From NCBI GenBank assembly GCA_913775525.1, contig CAJYLH010000003.1:1-43548 (forward strand): a DNA stretch of 43,548 nucleotides. The letters run 5' to 3'. Both the position numbers and the translations under genes were made by a program. Positions 15,358-23,802 of the stretch are shown piece after piece. The notes below the pieces were generated by a model that saw only the letters and a list, made by a program, of their open reading frames with translations, searched no databases and was not told the DNA's origin. Within the stretch, counting starts at the first letter, position 1. The number at the start of each line of letters is the position of its first letter. Origin of the DNA: an uncultured Chryseobacterium sp. (GTDB lineage Bacteria > Bacteroidota > Bacteroidia > Flavobacteriales > Weeksellaceae).

Positions 15358-15762
15358 ATGAAGAAGTTTTTGTTTGCGTTTTTCGGGTTTGTCTTTCTTA
15401 ATTTTTCTGCACAGGAGAAGAAAGGATTTCAGCTTTCGAGCCATATCCTCGACATCTCAATAGGAAAGCCTGCAGAGCATGTTCAGATTGAACTGGAAAA
15501 ATACAATGAGTCCACTCAAACATGGGTTTCCATCGGTAAGAAAGAGACAGACAGTAACGGCAGGGTTTCAGATTTCCTGCCTTATCAGAAAGACGGGAAC
15601 AACGGGAAATACAAACTCGTGTTTTTCATAGGAGATTATTATAAAAATACAGAAAGCTTTTATCCGTATATAGAGGTAATATTCAGGATTAAGGACAACG
15701 AACATTATCATGTTCCGATTACTTTATCACCTTATGGATACTCTACCTATAGAGGAAGTTAA
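15358..15762 (+). CDS. Secreted transthyretin-like / 5-hydroxyisourate hydrolase family protein
   Basis: A 134-residue protein with a signal peptide (about 1-19, ending NFSAQ) and a transthyretin-like domain. The N-terminal strand has LSSHILDISIGKPA and the C terminus ends HVPITLSPYGYSTYRGS, the YRGS signature of 5-hydroxyisourate hydrolase, which acts in urate breakdown. The catalytic residues expected from the family (the His of SSHILD, an Arg, a second His near YHVP, and the YRGS end) appear present, with the Arg not firmly assigned. No other urate gene is in the window. It sits between sufB (10 bases away) and sufC (29 bases away), and its signal peptide puts it in the periplasm. Confidence 0.85.
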   Translation: MKKFLFAFFGFVFLNFSAQEKKGFQLSSHILDISIGKPAEHVQIELEKYNESTQTWVSIGKKETDSNGRVSDFLPYQKDGNNGKYKLVFFIGDYYKNTESFYPYIEVIFRIKDNEHYHVPITLSPYGYSTYRGS

Positions 15763-15791
15763 TAGAATTATAAAAAGAAAAGTTAGCAAGA

Positions 15792-16535
15792 ATGTTACAA
15801 ATTAAAGACCTTCACGCCAGAATTGAAGACGGCGCACAAATATTAAAGGGGATTAACCTTGAAATCAAGCCGGGCGAGGTCCATGCCATCATGGGTCCGA
15901 ACGGTGCCGGTAAATCTACCTTATCTTCTGTTATCGCAGGTAAGGAAGACTATGAAGTTACGGAAGGTGAGATTATTTTCGGAGGAGAAGTGATTAATGA
16001 AGACGCTCCGGAAGAAAGAGCACACAAAGGTATTTTCCTTTCATTTCAGTATCCTGTGGAGATCCCGGGGGTTTCCGTAACGAACTTCATTAAAGCCGCC
16101 CTGAATGAGAACAGGAAAGCCAATGGTCTGGAAGACATGCCTGCTAAAGAAATGCTGGCCATGATCCGTGAAAAATCCGAGCAGCTGGGCATTAAAAAAG
16201 ATTTCCTTTCCCGATCACTGAATGAAGGATTCTCCGGAGGTGAAAAGAAGAGAAACGAAATTTTCCAGATGATGATGCTGAATCCTAAGCTGGCAATCCT
16301 TGATGAAACGGATTCCGGACTGGATATCGATGCGTTGAGAATTGTGGCAGACGGTGTGAATCATTTTAAAAATGAAGGGAATGCAGTTCTTCTGATTACC
16401 CACTACCAAAGACTGCTGAACTATATCCAGCCTGATTTTGTCCATGTCCTGGCCAACGGAAAGATCATCAAAACCGGAGACAAATCCCTGGCACTGGAAC
16501 TGGAAGAAAAAGGATACGACTGGCTTTTAAACTAA
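15792..16535 (+). CDS. sufC: Fe-S cluster assembly ATPase SufC
   Basis: A 247-residue ABC-type ATPase that drives the SufBCD scaffold. The Walker A loop GPNGAGKST is at 35-43, the signature SGGEKKRNEI near 148-157, and the Walker B LAILDETDSGLDIDA near 170-184, all in the form specific to SufC. The length is normal. It lies between the transthyretin-like gene and sufD. Confidence 0.97.
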   Translation: MLQIKDLHARIEDGAQILKGINLEIKPGEVHAIMGPNGAGKSTLSSVIAGKEDYEVTEGEIIFGGEVINEDAPEERAHKGIFLSFQYPVEIPGVSVTNFIKAALNENRKANGLEDMPAKEMLAMIREKSEQLGIKKDFLSRSLNEGFSGGEKKRNEIFQMMMLNPKLAILDETDSGLDIDALRIVADGVNHFKNEGNAVLLITHYQRLLNYIQPDFVHVLANGKIIKTGDKSLALELEEKGYDWLLN

Positions 16536-16677
16536 GATTGAAATTCTGAGGCCTGCTGATTCACCTGTCCTGAAGATGAGGGATCCTGACTCAGATATAT
16601 GCATAAGTCTATTTCCCGGAATAGCAATTCAGCCTAATAAAAAGAAAAAAATGGTGCGAACCACAGATATACCAGTA

Positions 16678-17985
16678 ATGGCATTAAAAGAACAGATTAC
16701 AGAAAACCACAATGAATTTTTGGAAAGTCTTCGTCACAGATTCCTGGATGAAGACCGGAAAGCAGCGCTTGAGAGATTCGAAAAAAAAGGTTTTCCATCT
16801 AAGAAAGACGAAGAATACAAATATACCAACCTAAAGGAGATTACAGAAAAGGGATATAACTTTTTCCCGAAAGAATCCCATACCATCACCAAAGAACAGC
16901 TTGACCAGCTGCATCTGGGAGAAGAGAATTTCGATTGGATTACCTTTGTTAACGGGAAACTGAATAAAGAACTTTCAAAAGTTTCCATTGAAAACGTGGA
17001 ATTCCTTTCGTTCAATTATGCGCTGAATGATGAAAAGTACAGGGGTGTTTTCGATCAGTATTTCAATACGATTGCGTCTAAAGATTCTGCATTCACCAAC
17101 CTGAACCAGGCCTACTGCAAATACGGATTTTTCCTTAAGGTCCCTAAAAACGTAGTGATCGAAAAGCCGATCCATGTTTTTTACATCTCCCAGAATCAGG
17201 AAGAAAATACGTTTTACAATACCCGGAACCTGCTGATCGTTGAGGACGGCGCTAAAGTGGAGATCATTGAAAGCCATCATAACTTCGATGCTTCTTATGT
17301 ATTCACCAATTCCGTAACGGAAATTTTTACTTATCCGAATGCGAAAGCTGACTGGCACAAATTGCAGAATGATAACGATACTTCTTATCTTGTTGACAGC
17401 ACTTTTGCCAGACAGGAAAAAGACAGCTTAACCACGGTTAATACGTTTTCATTCGGGGGTAAACTGGTCAGGAATAACCTGGATTTCATCCATAACGGAT
17501 CCAACATCAATTCGTTCATGAACGGGATCACCATTATTGGTAAAGACCAGCTGGTTGACCATCATACTGCCGTTCACCACAATTTCCCGAACTGTGAAAG
17601 CTACCAGAATTATAAAGGGATTTTCGATGGAAAATCACATGGTGTATTCAACGGAAAAGTTTTTGTAGACAAAGAAGCCCAGAAAACCAATGCTTACCAG
17701 CAGAACAATAATGTATTGCTGAGCGAAGGAGCTGCAATCGATACCAAACCTCAGCTTGAAATTTTTGCTGATGATGTAAAATGTTCTCACGGATGTACTG
17801 TAGGGCAGCTGAATGAAGATGCACTATTCTACCTGAGAGCAAGGGGGATCTCCAAGAAGGAGGCTCAGGCGCTGCTTCTGTATGCATTTGCCAATGATGC
17901 CATGCAGAATATTGATATTGAGCCCCTGAAAGACAAAATCTCCAAACTTCTGGTTGAAAAGCTGGAAGTGGATATAGAATTTTAA
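16678..17985 (+). CDS. sufD: Fe-S cluster assembly protein SufD
   Basis: A 435-residue SufD, partner of SufB in the scaffold. It has the N-terminal ALERFEKKGFPSKKDEEYKYT block, the beta-helix core, and the C-terminal KCSHGCTVGQLNEDALFYLRARG (in pieces) motif with the conserved Cys. The start at 16678 (MALKEQITENHNEF) fits the family's usual beginning. An in-frame ATG at 16651 and one at 16576 exist but add unconserved residues. A 142-base gap follows sufC. A strong terminator follows, with no sufS or sufE after it. Confidence 0.93.
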   Translation: MALKEQITENHNEFLESLRHRFLDEDRKAALERFEKKGFPSKKDEEYKYTNLKEITEKGYNFFPKESHTITKEQLDQLHLGEENFDWITFVNGKLNKELSKVSIENVEFLSFNYALNDEKYRGVFDQYFNTIASKDSAFTNLNQAYCKYGFFLKVPKNVVIEKPIHVFYISQNQEENTFYNTRNLLIVEDGAKVEIIESHHNFDASYVFTNSVTEIFTYPNAKADWHKLQNDNDTSYLVDSTFARQEKDSLTTVNTFSFGGKLVRNNLDFIHNGSNINSFMNGITIIGKDQLVDHHTAVHHNFPNCESYQNYKGIFDGKSHGVFNGKVFVDKEAQKTNAYQQNNNVLLSEGAAIDTKPQLEIFADDVKCSHGCTVGQLNEDALFYLRARGISKKEAQALLLYAFANDAMQNIDIEPLKDKISKLLVEKLEVDIEF

Positions 17986-18005
17986 GACTGTATTTCCAAG
18001 ATATC

Positions 18006-18034
18006 AAAAAGCACTTCGTCATGAAGTGCTTTTT
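18006..18034. terminator. Terminator after sufD, shared with the convergent DUF3078 gene
   Basis: AAAAAGCACTTC (18006-18017) pairs with GAAGTGCTTTTT (18023-18034) around a GTCAT loop; both sides carry U-rich tails, so it can act on both strands. Confidence 0.9.
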
Positions 18035-18060
18035 AATTTCAAGGGAATGTCGTTGTTATG

Positions 18061-18987
18061 TTATTTTTTAATCCACCACTGACTATCCTGACGGCTGGAA
18101 CGTTTCACACCGTTATCCACGGTATAAGCAAATCCTATTCCCAGGGTCTGTTTCAGCTGGGTTTTCTGGATCTGGTTGTGGTCATACAATACATCTACGG
18201 TTATATTGGTAGAAATATATTTGTTCACTTTCATATTGAGGATCGCACCATACGCAAGGACCAATCTTTCCGGATGATCCAGGTAATTGGAAAATATAGA
18301 GGCGGTATTGGTGAGGTTAATATTTTCCATGATTTTCAGCTTGTACAGGGCTGTTCCCAGGAAACCGAATTGCAACAGCGAAGTATCGCCATCTTCTTTT
18401 AACCCGTATGTTCCAGCGGTCTGAAGATCCCTGTCCAGTACCAGCGTCCATCTGGCGTTGGTAGGCCTCAGATTGACGGTAATATTGTCATCCGGCCTGT
18501 AAGTGATCCCGAGACCTAAGTTGAGGTAACCGGGGGCCATGAAATTTGAGATTTTTTTCGCTTCGGGATTATTTCCGTCTTCATAACCGGCAGAGAACTG
18601 GGTCTGCAATCCTGCCCCTGCTGACATATACCAGCTCTTGGAGAACTTCCTTCCGTAATTGGTTGATATATTGATAACATCCTGGGTCTTTCGTGTTCCT
18701 ACACCCTTAGTATTATTCTGTCCATAGTCTAAAATAATGATGTTTTCCCAGAGGTCTTTATCTTTTTCATACGTAAGGTTATAATTAGCCCCGGCAAGCC
18801 AGCCCACGTTATTGGCTCCCCCTCCTACCCACTTTGAAAAAGCAGTCTGATTAACCATTAACGTATTTTTTCCGAGGACAGACCAATGTTTCACCGTATC
18901 AGATACCGGCTGCTCGTCAGTTTTTTCTTCCTGAGCATGAGCATATATTCCCAAAGAAACAGCAATCGCGAATACAAGTTTTCTCAT
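18061..18987 (-). CDS. DUF3078 domain-containing outer-membrane protein
   Basis: A 308-residue protein with a signal peptide (about 1-18, ending YAHAQ) and the DUF3078 signature W..LGKNTLMVNQTAFSKWVGGGANNV near 36-61. The remainder alternates as in outer-membrane beta-barrels and ends with an aromatic residue before two lysines. The function is unknown; the family is common in Bacteroidota. It has its own -7 element on the minus strand and converges on sufD. Confidence 0.88.
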   Translation of the reverse strand: MRKLVFAIAVSLGIYAHAQEEKTDEQPVSDTVKHWSVLGKNTLMVNQTAFSKWVGGGANNVGWLAGANYNLTYEKDKDLWENIIILDYGQNNTKGVGTRKTQDVINISTNYGRKFSKSWYMSAGAGLQTQFSAGYEDGNNPEAKKISNFMAPGYLNLGLGITYRPDDNITVNLRPTNARWTLVLDRDLQTAGTYGLKEDGDTSLLQFGFLGTALYKLKIMENINLTNTASIFSNYLDHPERLVLAYGAILNMKVNKYISTNITVDVLYDHNQIQKTQLKQTLGIGFAYTVDNGVKRSSRQDSQWWIKK

Positions 18988-19007
18988 ATTTCAAAAAAAT
19001 TTTGCTA

Positions 19008-19015
19008 CAAAAATA
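19008..19015 (-). promoter_or_regulatory. -7 element of the DUF3078 gene
   Basis: TATTTTTG on the minus strand fits TAnnTTTG, 20 bases before the ATG at 18987. Confidence 0.6.
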
Positions 19016-19241
19016 AAAATATAATTTTTGCCGTATGGCTGCTTTATATGATGAATACTCAATTTATAATCAAATCATTAGGAATAAATAACAGGAAAGC
19101 CTTGTATCAGGATAATATTTTCATTTCAGGATATATTTTTCTGAAAAATCTACTTTTTGTCTTAAAAATGAAGCGCTTCTGCAAAATTTCGCCAAAATTT
19201 CCGGAATTTATTCTTGGCTTCCCGTTTGACGTAATCTATCC

Positions 19242-20009
19242 ATGCTAAAAAATGTAATTTCCAGAAAAGCTGTAATCCATCCCTTATTGATGCTGGCTGC
19301 CATGTGGCTGGGTTACCTGCTGCAGATGGCGGGCTTTTTTGAAAATTGCTTCGGAGCCATTATTCCATTACTGCCGGAAGGCCTGCTGGGGGTTATCACC
19401 TCCCCTCTGCTGCATGGGAATCTGGATCATATTATCGGCAATTCTATCCCGATAGCCATCCTGATGTTCCTGCTCTACCAGTTTTATCCCTTGGTTGCCA
19501 ATAAAGTTTTTGTCATCGGCTGGCTGGCTACAGGGCTTTTATTATGGCTTCTTCCTCCTGTAGATATCCTTACCGGAGAATACATGTATACCTGCACGAT
19601 CGGAGCCAGCGGCATCGTTTATGTCCTTGCCTTCTTCCTTTTTTTCAGTGGTGTATTCCGGTGGAATGTTAAACTCCTTACCATTTCGCTTGTAGTAGTT
19701 TTATATTATGGAAGCCTTATATGGGGAATGTTTCCTGAAGAATTATTTTATAACCTTCAGGCACCGAGTAAAATTTCCTGGCAGGCCCACCTGGCTGGGG
19801 CTATTGTAGGAAGCATCATTGCATTTGCCTTTAAGAACGTAGGGGAAAAGAAGAAAAAATACATCTGGGAATTCCCCAATTATTACAGTGAAAGGGATGA
19901 CAAACTCTGGCAGGAGTACAAGGAAAACCATCCGGAAGATTTTTCTGAACTGCCCTACAAGAAAAGAGATGACATCTGGGAACATCTGGACGAATTAAGA
20001 AAGAAATAA
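19242..20009 (+). CDS. Rhomboid family intramembrane serine protease
   Basis: A 255-residue polytopic membrane protein. The catalytic serine is Ser123 in TIGASGIVY and the histidine is His183 in SWQAHLAGAIVG, both in membrane helices; the LHGNLDHIIGNS block (57-68) carries the conserved residues of the second helix. A charged cytoplasmic tail follows (about 199-255). The substrate is unknown. No clear promoter was found upstream; about 230 bases separate it from the DUF3078 promoter. Confidence 0.94.
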   Translation: MLKNVISRKAVIHPLLMLAAMWLGYLLQMAGFFENCFGAIIPLLPEGLLGVITSPLLHGNLDHIIGNSIPIAILMFLLYQFYPLVANKVFVIGWLATGLLLWLLPPVDILTGEYMYTCTIGASGIVYVLAFFLFFSGVFRWNVKLLTISLVVVLYYGSLIWGMFPEELFYNLQAPSKISWQAHLAGAIVGSIIAFAFKNVGEKKKKYIWEFPNYYSERDDKLWQEYKENHPEDFSELPYKKRDDIWEHLDELRKK

Positions 20010-20021
20010 ATCTTAATTTGT

Positions 20022-20029
20022 TACATTTG
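20022..20029 (+). promoter_or_regulatory. -7 element of dprA
   Basis: TACATTTG fits TAnnTTTG and lies 14 bases before the dprA ATG. Confidence 0.5.
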
Positions 20030-20043
20030 ATAAAAAAACACCT

Positions 20044-21153
20044 ATGATTTCTGAAGAACACCTATATGCCATCGCGCTCCGCGAATGCAGCCTCATAGGC
20101 GATATCAATTTCAGTAAGCTCATGAGAACGTTTGGCAGTGCAAAGCTTGCCTGGGAAAAAGCAAACCGTGAGTTGGGAGCGGCAGACGGAATTGGCCGCA
20201 AGGCAGTGGCAGATATCGGCAATACGGATTACCTCAGGTTTGCTGAAAAGGAAATTGCTTTCTGTGAAAACAATAACATTACAATCCAATTAAGGCATCT
20301 TCATGATCTGGCTCCGCTGCTGAATGAGTGTGATGATGCACCGGCGATACTGTACCAGAAAGGAGAATTTGATCAAGCTTTAAAAACAGTGAGTATCGTT
20401 GGAACCCGGAATATTACTTCTTACGGAAAATCTTTTATCAGTACTTTTTTTGAGGAGACGCAATCATGCAGATACTGCTCTGTAAGCGGCCTCGCCTTAG
20501 GAGCAGATAAAGAAGTCCATGAACAATCGCTGCACTTTACGATCCCGACCATAGCGGTCCTTGCCCACGGGTTCCATACCTTATACCCTTCCAAAAACAG
20601 GAAACTGTCGGAAAGGATACTTGATCATGGAGGGGCACTGATCACAGAGTTCAACTCTTCCCGGAAACCGGACCGGGAGAATTTTATCCAGAGGAACAGG
20701 ATCATTGCCGGATTATCGCCGGCAACAATAGTTGTTGAAACTGCTTTCGGAGGAGGATCCGTGAGTACGGCTACATTTGCCAACCAATACAACCGCGATG
20801 TCTTTGCCCTTCCCGGGAAGATTACTGACCCCTACAGCCAGGGCTGTAACCAGCTGATCTTTCAGCACAAAGCTTCTGCAATTTCTACGATTAAGGACCT
20901 GATCGACCAGTTAGGCCTTAACAGTCCTGACGAGAGAATGAAGGAACTATTTCCCTATAGCGCATCCACTATTCAGCTAAACGAAATTCAGGAACTCATT
21001 TATGGGTGTATTAAAGAAAACCAAACCATATCTCTGGACGATATGGCGGCATCCATAGAGCTCCCGGCGTACCGGATTTTACCTGTTGTTCTGGAATTGG
21101 AGCTTTTGGGGAAGATAAAAACGCTTTCCGGGAGGCAATTTACAGCAATCTGA
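20044..21153 (+). CDS. dprA: DNA-processing protein DprA
   Basis: A 369-residue protein that protects incoming single-stranded DNA and loads RecA during natural transformation. The N-terminal part has helix-hairpin-helix-like residues; the Rossmann core begins VSIVGTRNITSYGKS (about 117-131) and continues with SGLALGADKEVHEQ, FIQRNRIIAGLS, and FGGGSVSTATFANQYNRDVFALPG. The C-terminal winged-helix-like part (about 305-369) completes it. The length is typical. It lies 34 bases after the rhomboid gene. A ComM/YifB gene elsewhere in the window also belongs to transformation. Confidence 0.96.
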   Translation: MISEEHLYAIALRECSLIGDINFSKLMRTFGSAKLAWEKANRELGAADGIGRKAVADIGNTDYLRFAEKEIAFCENNNITIQLRHLHDLAPLLNECDDAPAILYQKGEFDQALKTVSIVGTRNITSYGKSFISTFFEETQSCRYCSVSGLALGADKEVHEQSLHFTIPTIAVLAHGFHTLYPSKNRKLSERILDHGGALITEFNSSRKPDRENFIQRNRIIAGLSPATIVVETAFGGGSVSTATFANQYNRDVFALPGKITDPYSQGCNQLIFQHKASAISTIKDLIDQLGLNSPDERMKELFPYSASTIQLNEIQELIYGCIKENQTISLDDMAASIELPAYRILPVVLELELLGKIKTLSGRQFTAI

Positions 21154-21287
21154 CAATTAACAATTTCTTAATACTGCATTATTTAAGAGATAACATTTAA
21201 TTTTTGGCAACATTTACAATAAAATTATCAATTTAACAATATTAAGTCATTACATTATTAAATTATAAACAATCATCGCATCAGGTG

Positions 21288-21317
21288 TTGTGAATCTTGA
21301 AAAAAAAATTAAATTTG
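21288..21317 (+). promoter_or_regulatory. Promoter of gdhA
   Basis: TTG at 21288-21290, 19 bases, TAAATTTG at 21310-21317: a full Bacteroidota promoter. It lies 26 bases before the gdhA ATG. Confidence 0.72.
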
Positions 21318-21343
21318 TTGGCAATAATATTCAACCTTAATAT

Positions 21344-22702
21344 ATGGAACAATATAATATTGAGCAGAAAATTCAGGAGTTTATTGCTAAGATAGAAGCA
21401 AAAAATCCTAACGAACCGGAATTCTTGCAGGCGGTGAAAGAAGTGGCTGTTACTGTAATTCCGTTTATTGCTACCAAGAAAGAATATACCGGTATGAAGC
21501 TCCTCGAAAGAATGGCTGAAGCCGAAAGAATTATCATATTCAGAGTTCCATGGGTTGATGATAAAGGTGAAATTCAGGTAAACAGAGGATTCAGAATCCA
21601 GATGAATTCTGCTATCGGACCTTATAAAGGAGGTATCCGTTTCCATCCTACCGTTAACCTTTCCGTATTAAAATTCCTGGCTTTTGAGCAGGTGTTTAAA
21701 AATTCACTGACGACCCTTCCTATGGGTGGAGGTAAAGGTGGATCTGATTTTGACCCTCAGGGGAAATCTGACATGGAAGTAATGCGTTTCTGCCAGGCGT
21801 TCATGACGGAACTGTGCAAGCACATCGGTCCTGAAACGGATGTACCTGCAGGAGATATCGGAGTTGGAGCCAGAGAAATCGGTTACCTTTTCGGACAATA
21901 CAAAAAAATCAGAAATGAATTTACCGGAGTGCTTACCGGAAAAGGACTTGCTTACGGAGGATCGCTGATCCGTCCTGAAGCTACCGGATATGGTGTGGTA
22001 TATTTTGCCGAGCAGATGCTTAAAACCATTGGGCAAACGTTCCAAGATAAGACCGTAACGGTTTCAGGTTTCGGAAACGTGGCCTGGGGGGTCATCAAAA
22101 AAGCAACCGAACTGGGCGCCAAAGTAGTAACCATCTCAGGACCTGATGGTTATATCTATGATAAAGACGGTATCAGCGGAGAAAAAATTGATTATCTGCT
22201 TGAACTGAGATCTTCAGGAAATAACAGAGCGGAAGATTATGCTAAAAAATATCCGTCTGCTGAATTCCATGCCGGAAAAAGACCATGGGAAGTGAAGTGC
22301 GACGTAGCCTTCCCTTCTGCAACCCAGAACGAACTTGACCTTGAAGATGCTAAAATACTGGTTGAAAACGGATGTGTATGCGTAACGGAGGCTGCGAATA
22401 TGCCGTCTACCCTGGACGCGATCAACTACTTCCTTGACAATCAGGTATTGTTCTCTCCGGGGAAAGCATCCAATGCCGGTGGGGTAGCTACTTCAGGACT
22501 TGAAATGACGCAGAACTCCATCCGTCTGAACTGGACTTCTGAAGAGGTTGACGCCAGACTGAAAGAAATCATGATCGGGATCCATAAAGCTTGCAGGGAC
22601 TACGGAAAAGAAGAAAACGGCTATGTTAACTATGTAAAAGGAGCCAATATCGCCGGCTTTGTAAAAGTAGCAGAAGCCATGCTGGCACAAGGTGTGGTAT
22701 AA
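21344..22702 (+). CDS. gdhA: NADP-specific glutamate dehydrogenase
   Basis: A 452-residue hexameric-type glutamate dehydrogenase that makes glutamate from 2-oxoglutarate and ammonium. The substrate-binding lysines lie in IGPYKGGIRFHP (91-102) and in PMGGGKGGSDFDP (126-138, Lys131 catalytic). The cofactor fold has SGFGNVAWG near 241-249, and the end NIAGFVKVAEAMLAQGVV is usual. NADP use is inferred from similarity to the biosynthetic form. It has its own promoter and is followed by a strong hairpin. Confidence 0.96.
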   Translation: MEQYNIEQKIQEFIAKIEAKNPNEPEFLQAVKEVAVTVIPFIATKKEYTGMKLLERMAEAERIIIFRVPWVDDKGEIQVNRGFRIQMNSAIGPYKGGIRFHPTVNLSVLKFLAFEQVFKNSLTTLPMGGGKGGSDFDPQGKSDMEVMRFCQAFMTELCKHIGPETDVPAGDIGVGAREIGYLFGQYKKIRNEFTGVLTGKGLAYGGSLIRPEATGYGVVYFAEQMLKTIGQTFQDKTVTVSGFGNVAWGVIKKATELGAKVVTISGPDGYIYDKDGISGEKIDYLLELRSSGNNRAEDYAKKYPSAEFHAGKRPWEVKCDVAFPSATQNELDLEDAKILVENGCVCVTEAANMPSTLDAINYFLDNQVLFSPGKASNAGGVATSGLEMTQNSIRLNWTSEEVDARLKEIMIGIHKACRDYGKEENGYVNYVKGANIAGFVKVAEAMLAQGVV

Positions 22703-22710
22703 TTATATAA

Positions 22711-22735
22711 GGCCGGGAGAATCTCCCGGCCTTTT
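22711..22735 (+). terminator. Terminator after gdhA
   Basis: GGCCGGGAG (22711-22719) pairs with CTCCCGGCC around a three-base loop, followed by five T. Confidence 0.92.
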
Positions 22736-22783
22736 TCATACAGCCTGTCCCGGGATAATGGGAAAAAGTAAAAAGTGAAAGAG

Positions 22784-22814
22784 AAAGCATTGATGATTCA
22801 TTCAATGCTTTTTT
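22784..22814 (+). terminator. Second hairpin after gdhA
   Basis: AAAGCATTGA (22784-22793) pairs with TCAATGCTTT (22802-22811), followed by more T. It is a backup terminator or a leftover of rearrangement. Confidence 0.7.
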
Positions 22815-22824
22815 AAGCCATAAA

Positions 22825-22854
22825 AAAACCTGAAAGATATGTCTTTCAGGTTTT
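22825..22854. terminator. Bidirectional terminator for the convergent low-complexity gene
   Basis: AAAACCTGAAAGA (22825-22837) pairs with TCTTTCAGGTTTT (22842-22854). It follows the stop of the minus-strand gene at 22874. Confidence 0.85.
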
Positions 22855-22873
22855 ACGTTTTTATCTGAGAATA

Positions 22874-23197
22874 TTATCTCGCTTTCTTTTTGGACTTTTT
22901 AGTACCTTTCATGGCATCTCTTGATCCGTCCGTTCTGGCTGTGTCTATATCCGGGTTTTTGGTACCCGTATTATTCATGCCATTGTTATCCATGGTTCCG
23001 TTATTCATATTGGTTCCATTGTTCAGCGTCCCGTTTGTTGTGGTATTTGTACCGTTATTCAGATCACGGTCTCTCTGCTGTTGTGGCGTCATCGTTCCCG
23101 TGTTGGTTGTGTCTGTTCCTGTTTGCGGAGTTACCTGCGCTGAAGCAGTAATTAATCCTCCGACTACAAATGCCATTGCTAAAAATAACTTTTTCAT
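22874..23197 (-). CDS. Secreted Asn/Thr/Gly-rich low-complexity protein
   Basis: A 107-residue protein with a clear signal peptide (about 1-20, ending ASAQ). The mature part is almost entirely Asn, Thr, Gly and Met in irregular repeats such as NNGTNTTTNGTLNNGT, ending with the basic tail KGTKKSKKKAR. It has no recognisable domain. Exported, disordered and basic at the end, it might bind anionic surface polymers, but no function can be assigned. No strict TAnnTTTG element was found upstream. Confidence 0.7.
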   Translation of the reverse strand: MKKLFLAMAFVVGGLITASAQVTPQTGTDTTNTGTMTPQQQRDRDLNNGTNTTTNGTLNNGTNMNNGTMDNNGMNNTGTKNPDIDTARTDGSRDAMKGTKKSKKKAR

Positions 23198-23313
23198 AAT
23201 GTAATATTTTATGGTGTTGGTTATTTACAAAACGATAACTATTGTACTAAAGTATGGCAAAAGGTTTTATTTAACTTATATTATCATCATTTATGATTAA
23301 TTGGGATCAGTAC

Positions 23314-23802
23314 TTATTTCTTTATCCTTTTAGTCATATTTTCTACAAATTCATAAGCAGCCGGACATATAATAGTATTTTTGATCATCAGATTATTGAT
23401 CTGGTAGATTTTTTTTCGATCCGTGTGAGGATATTCCCTACAGGCTTTCGGGCGGACATCGTAAATGGAACAGGTATTATCATTATTGAGAAAGAAACAA
23501 GGCAGGTGTTGCAATACCTTATCGTTATCCTCGTCAGTCCTCAGGAATTTAGCTTCAAAATCTGCGGGCTTCATCCTGAGATGCTTGCCAATCCGTTCGA
23601 TATCTTTTTCAGTATACAGAGGGCCGGTAGTTTTACAGCAGTTGGCACATCCGAGGCAATCAATAGCCTCAAATACTTCTTCATGGGCCTCCTGCACGAT
23701 ATAATCAAGATTTTTGGGCGGTTTTTTCTTCAGCCCTTCAAGGAATTTGCGGTGTTCACCTTGCTTTTGGAGCGCCTGTTTTTTATACCATTCTAAATCC
23801 AT
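23314..23802 (-). CDS. YkgJ-type cysteine-cluster protein
   Basis: A 162-residue soluble protein of the YkgJ family (putative zinc- or iron-chelating domain). The cysteine pattern is C-x2-C-x2-CC in IDCLGCANCCKTTG (48-61), then CFFLNNDNTCSIYDVRPKACREYPH (split as CFF and CSIYDVRPKACR), and a further Cys in IICPAAYEF. These cysteines would hold a metal or Fe-S cluster. Activity unknown. Its ATG shares one base with the stop of the potassium channel gene upstream, so the two are co-transcribed and probably coupled. Confidence 0.88.
   Translation of the reverse strand: MDLEWYKKQALQKQGEHRKFLEGLKKKPPKNLDYIVQEAHEEVFEAIDCLGCANCCKTTGPLYTEKDIERIGKHLRMKPADFEAKFLRTDEDNDKVLQHLPCFFLNNDNTCSIYDVRPKACREYPHTDRKKIYQINNLMIKNTIICPAAYEFVENMTKRIKK

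Noticed and set aside
16576-16677. Upstream start for SufD at 16576 or 16651
   Set aside because: The extra residues (MRDPDSDICISLFPG...) are not part of the family, whose usual beginning is MALKEQ at 16678.
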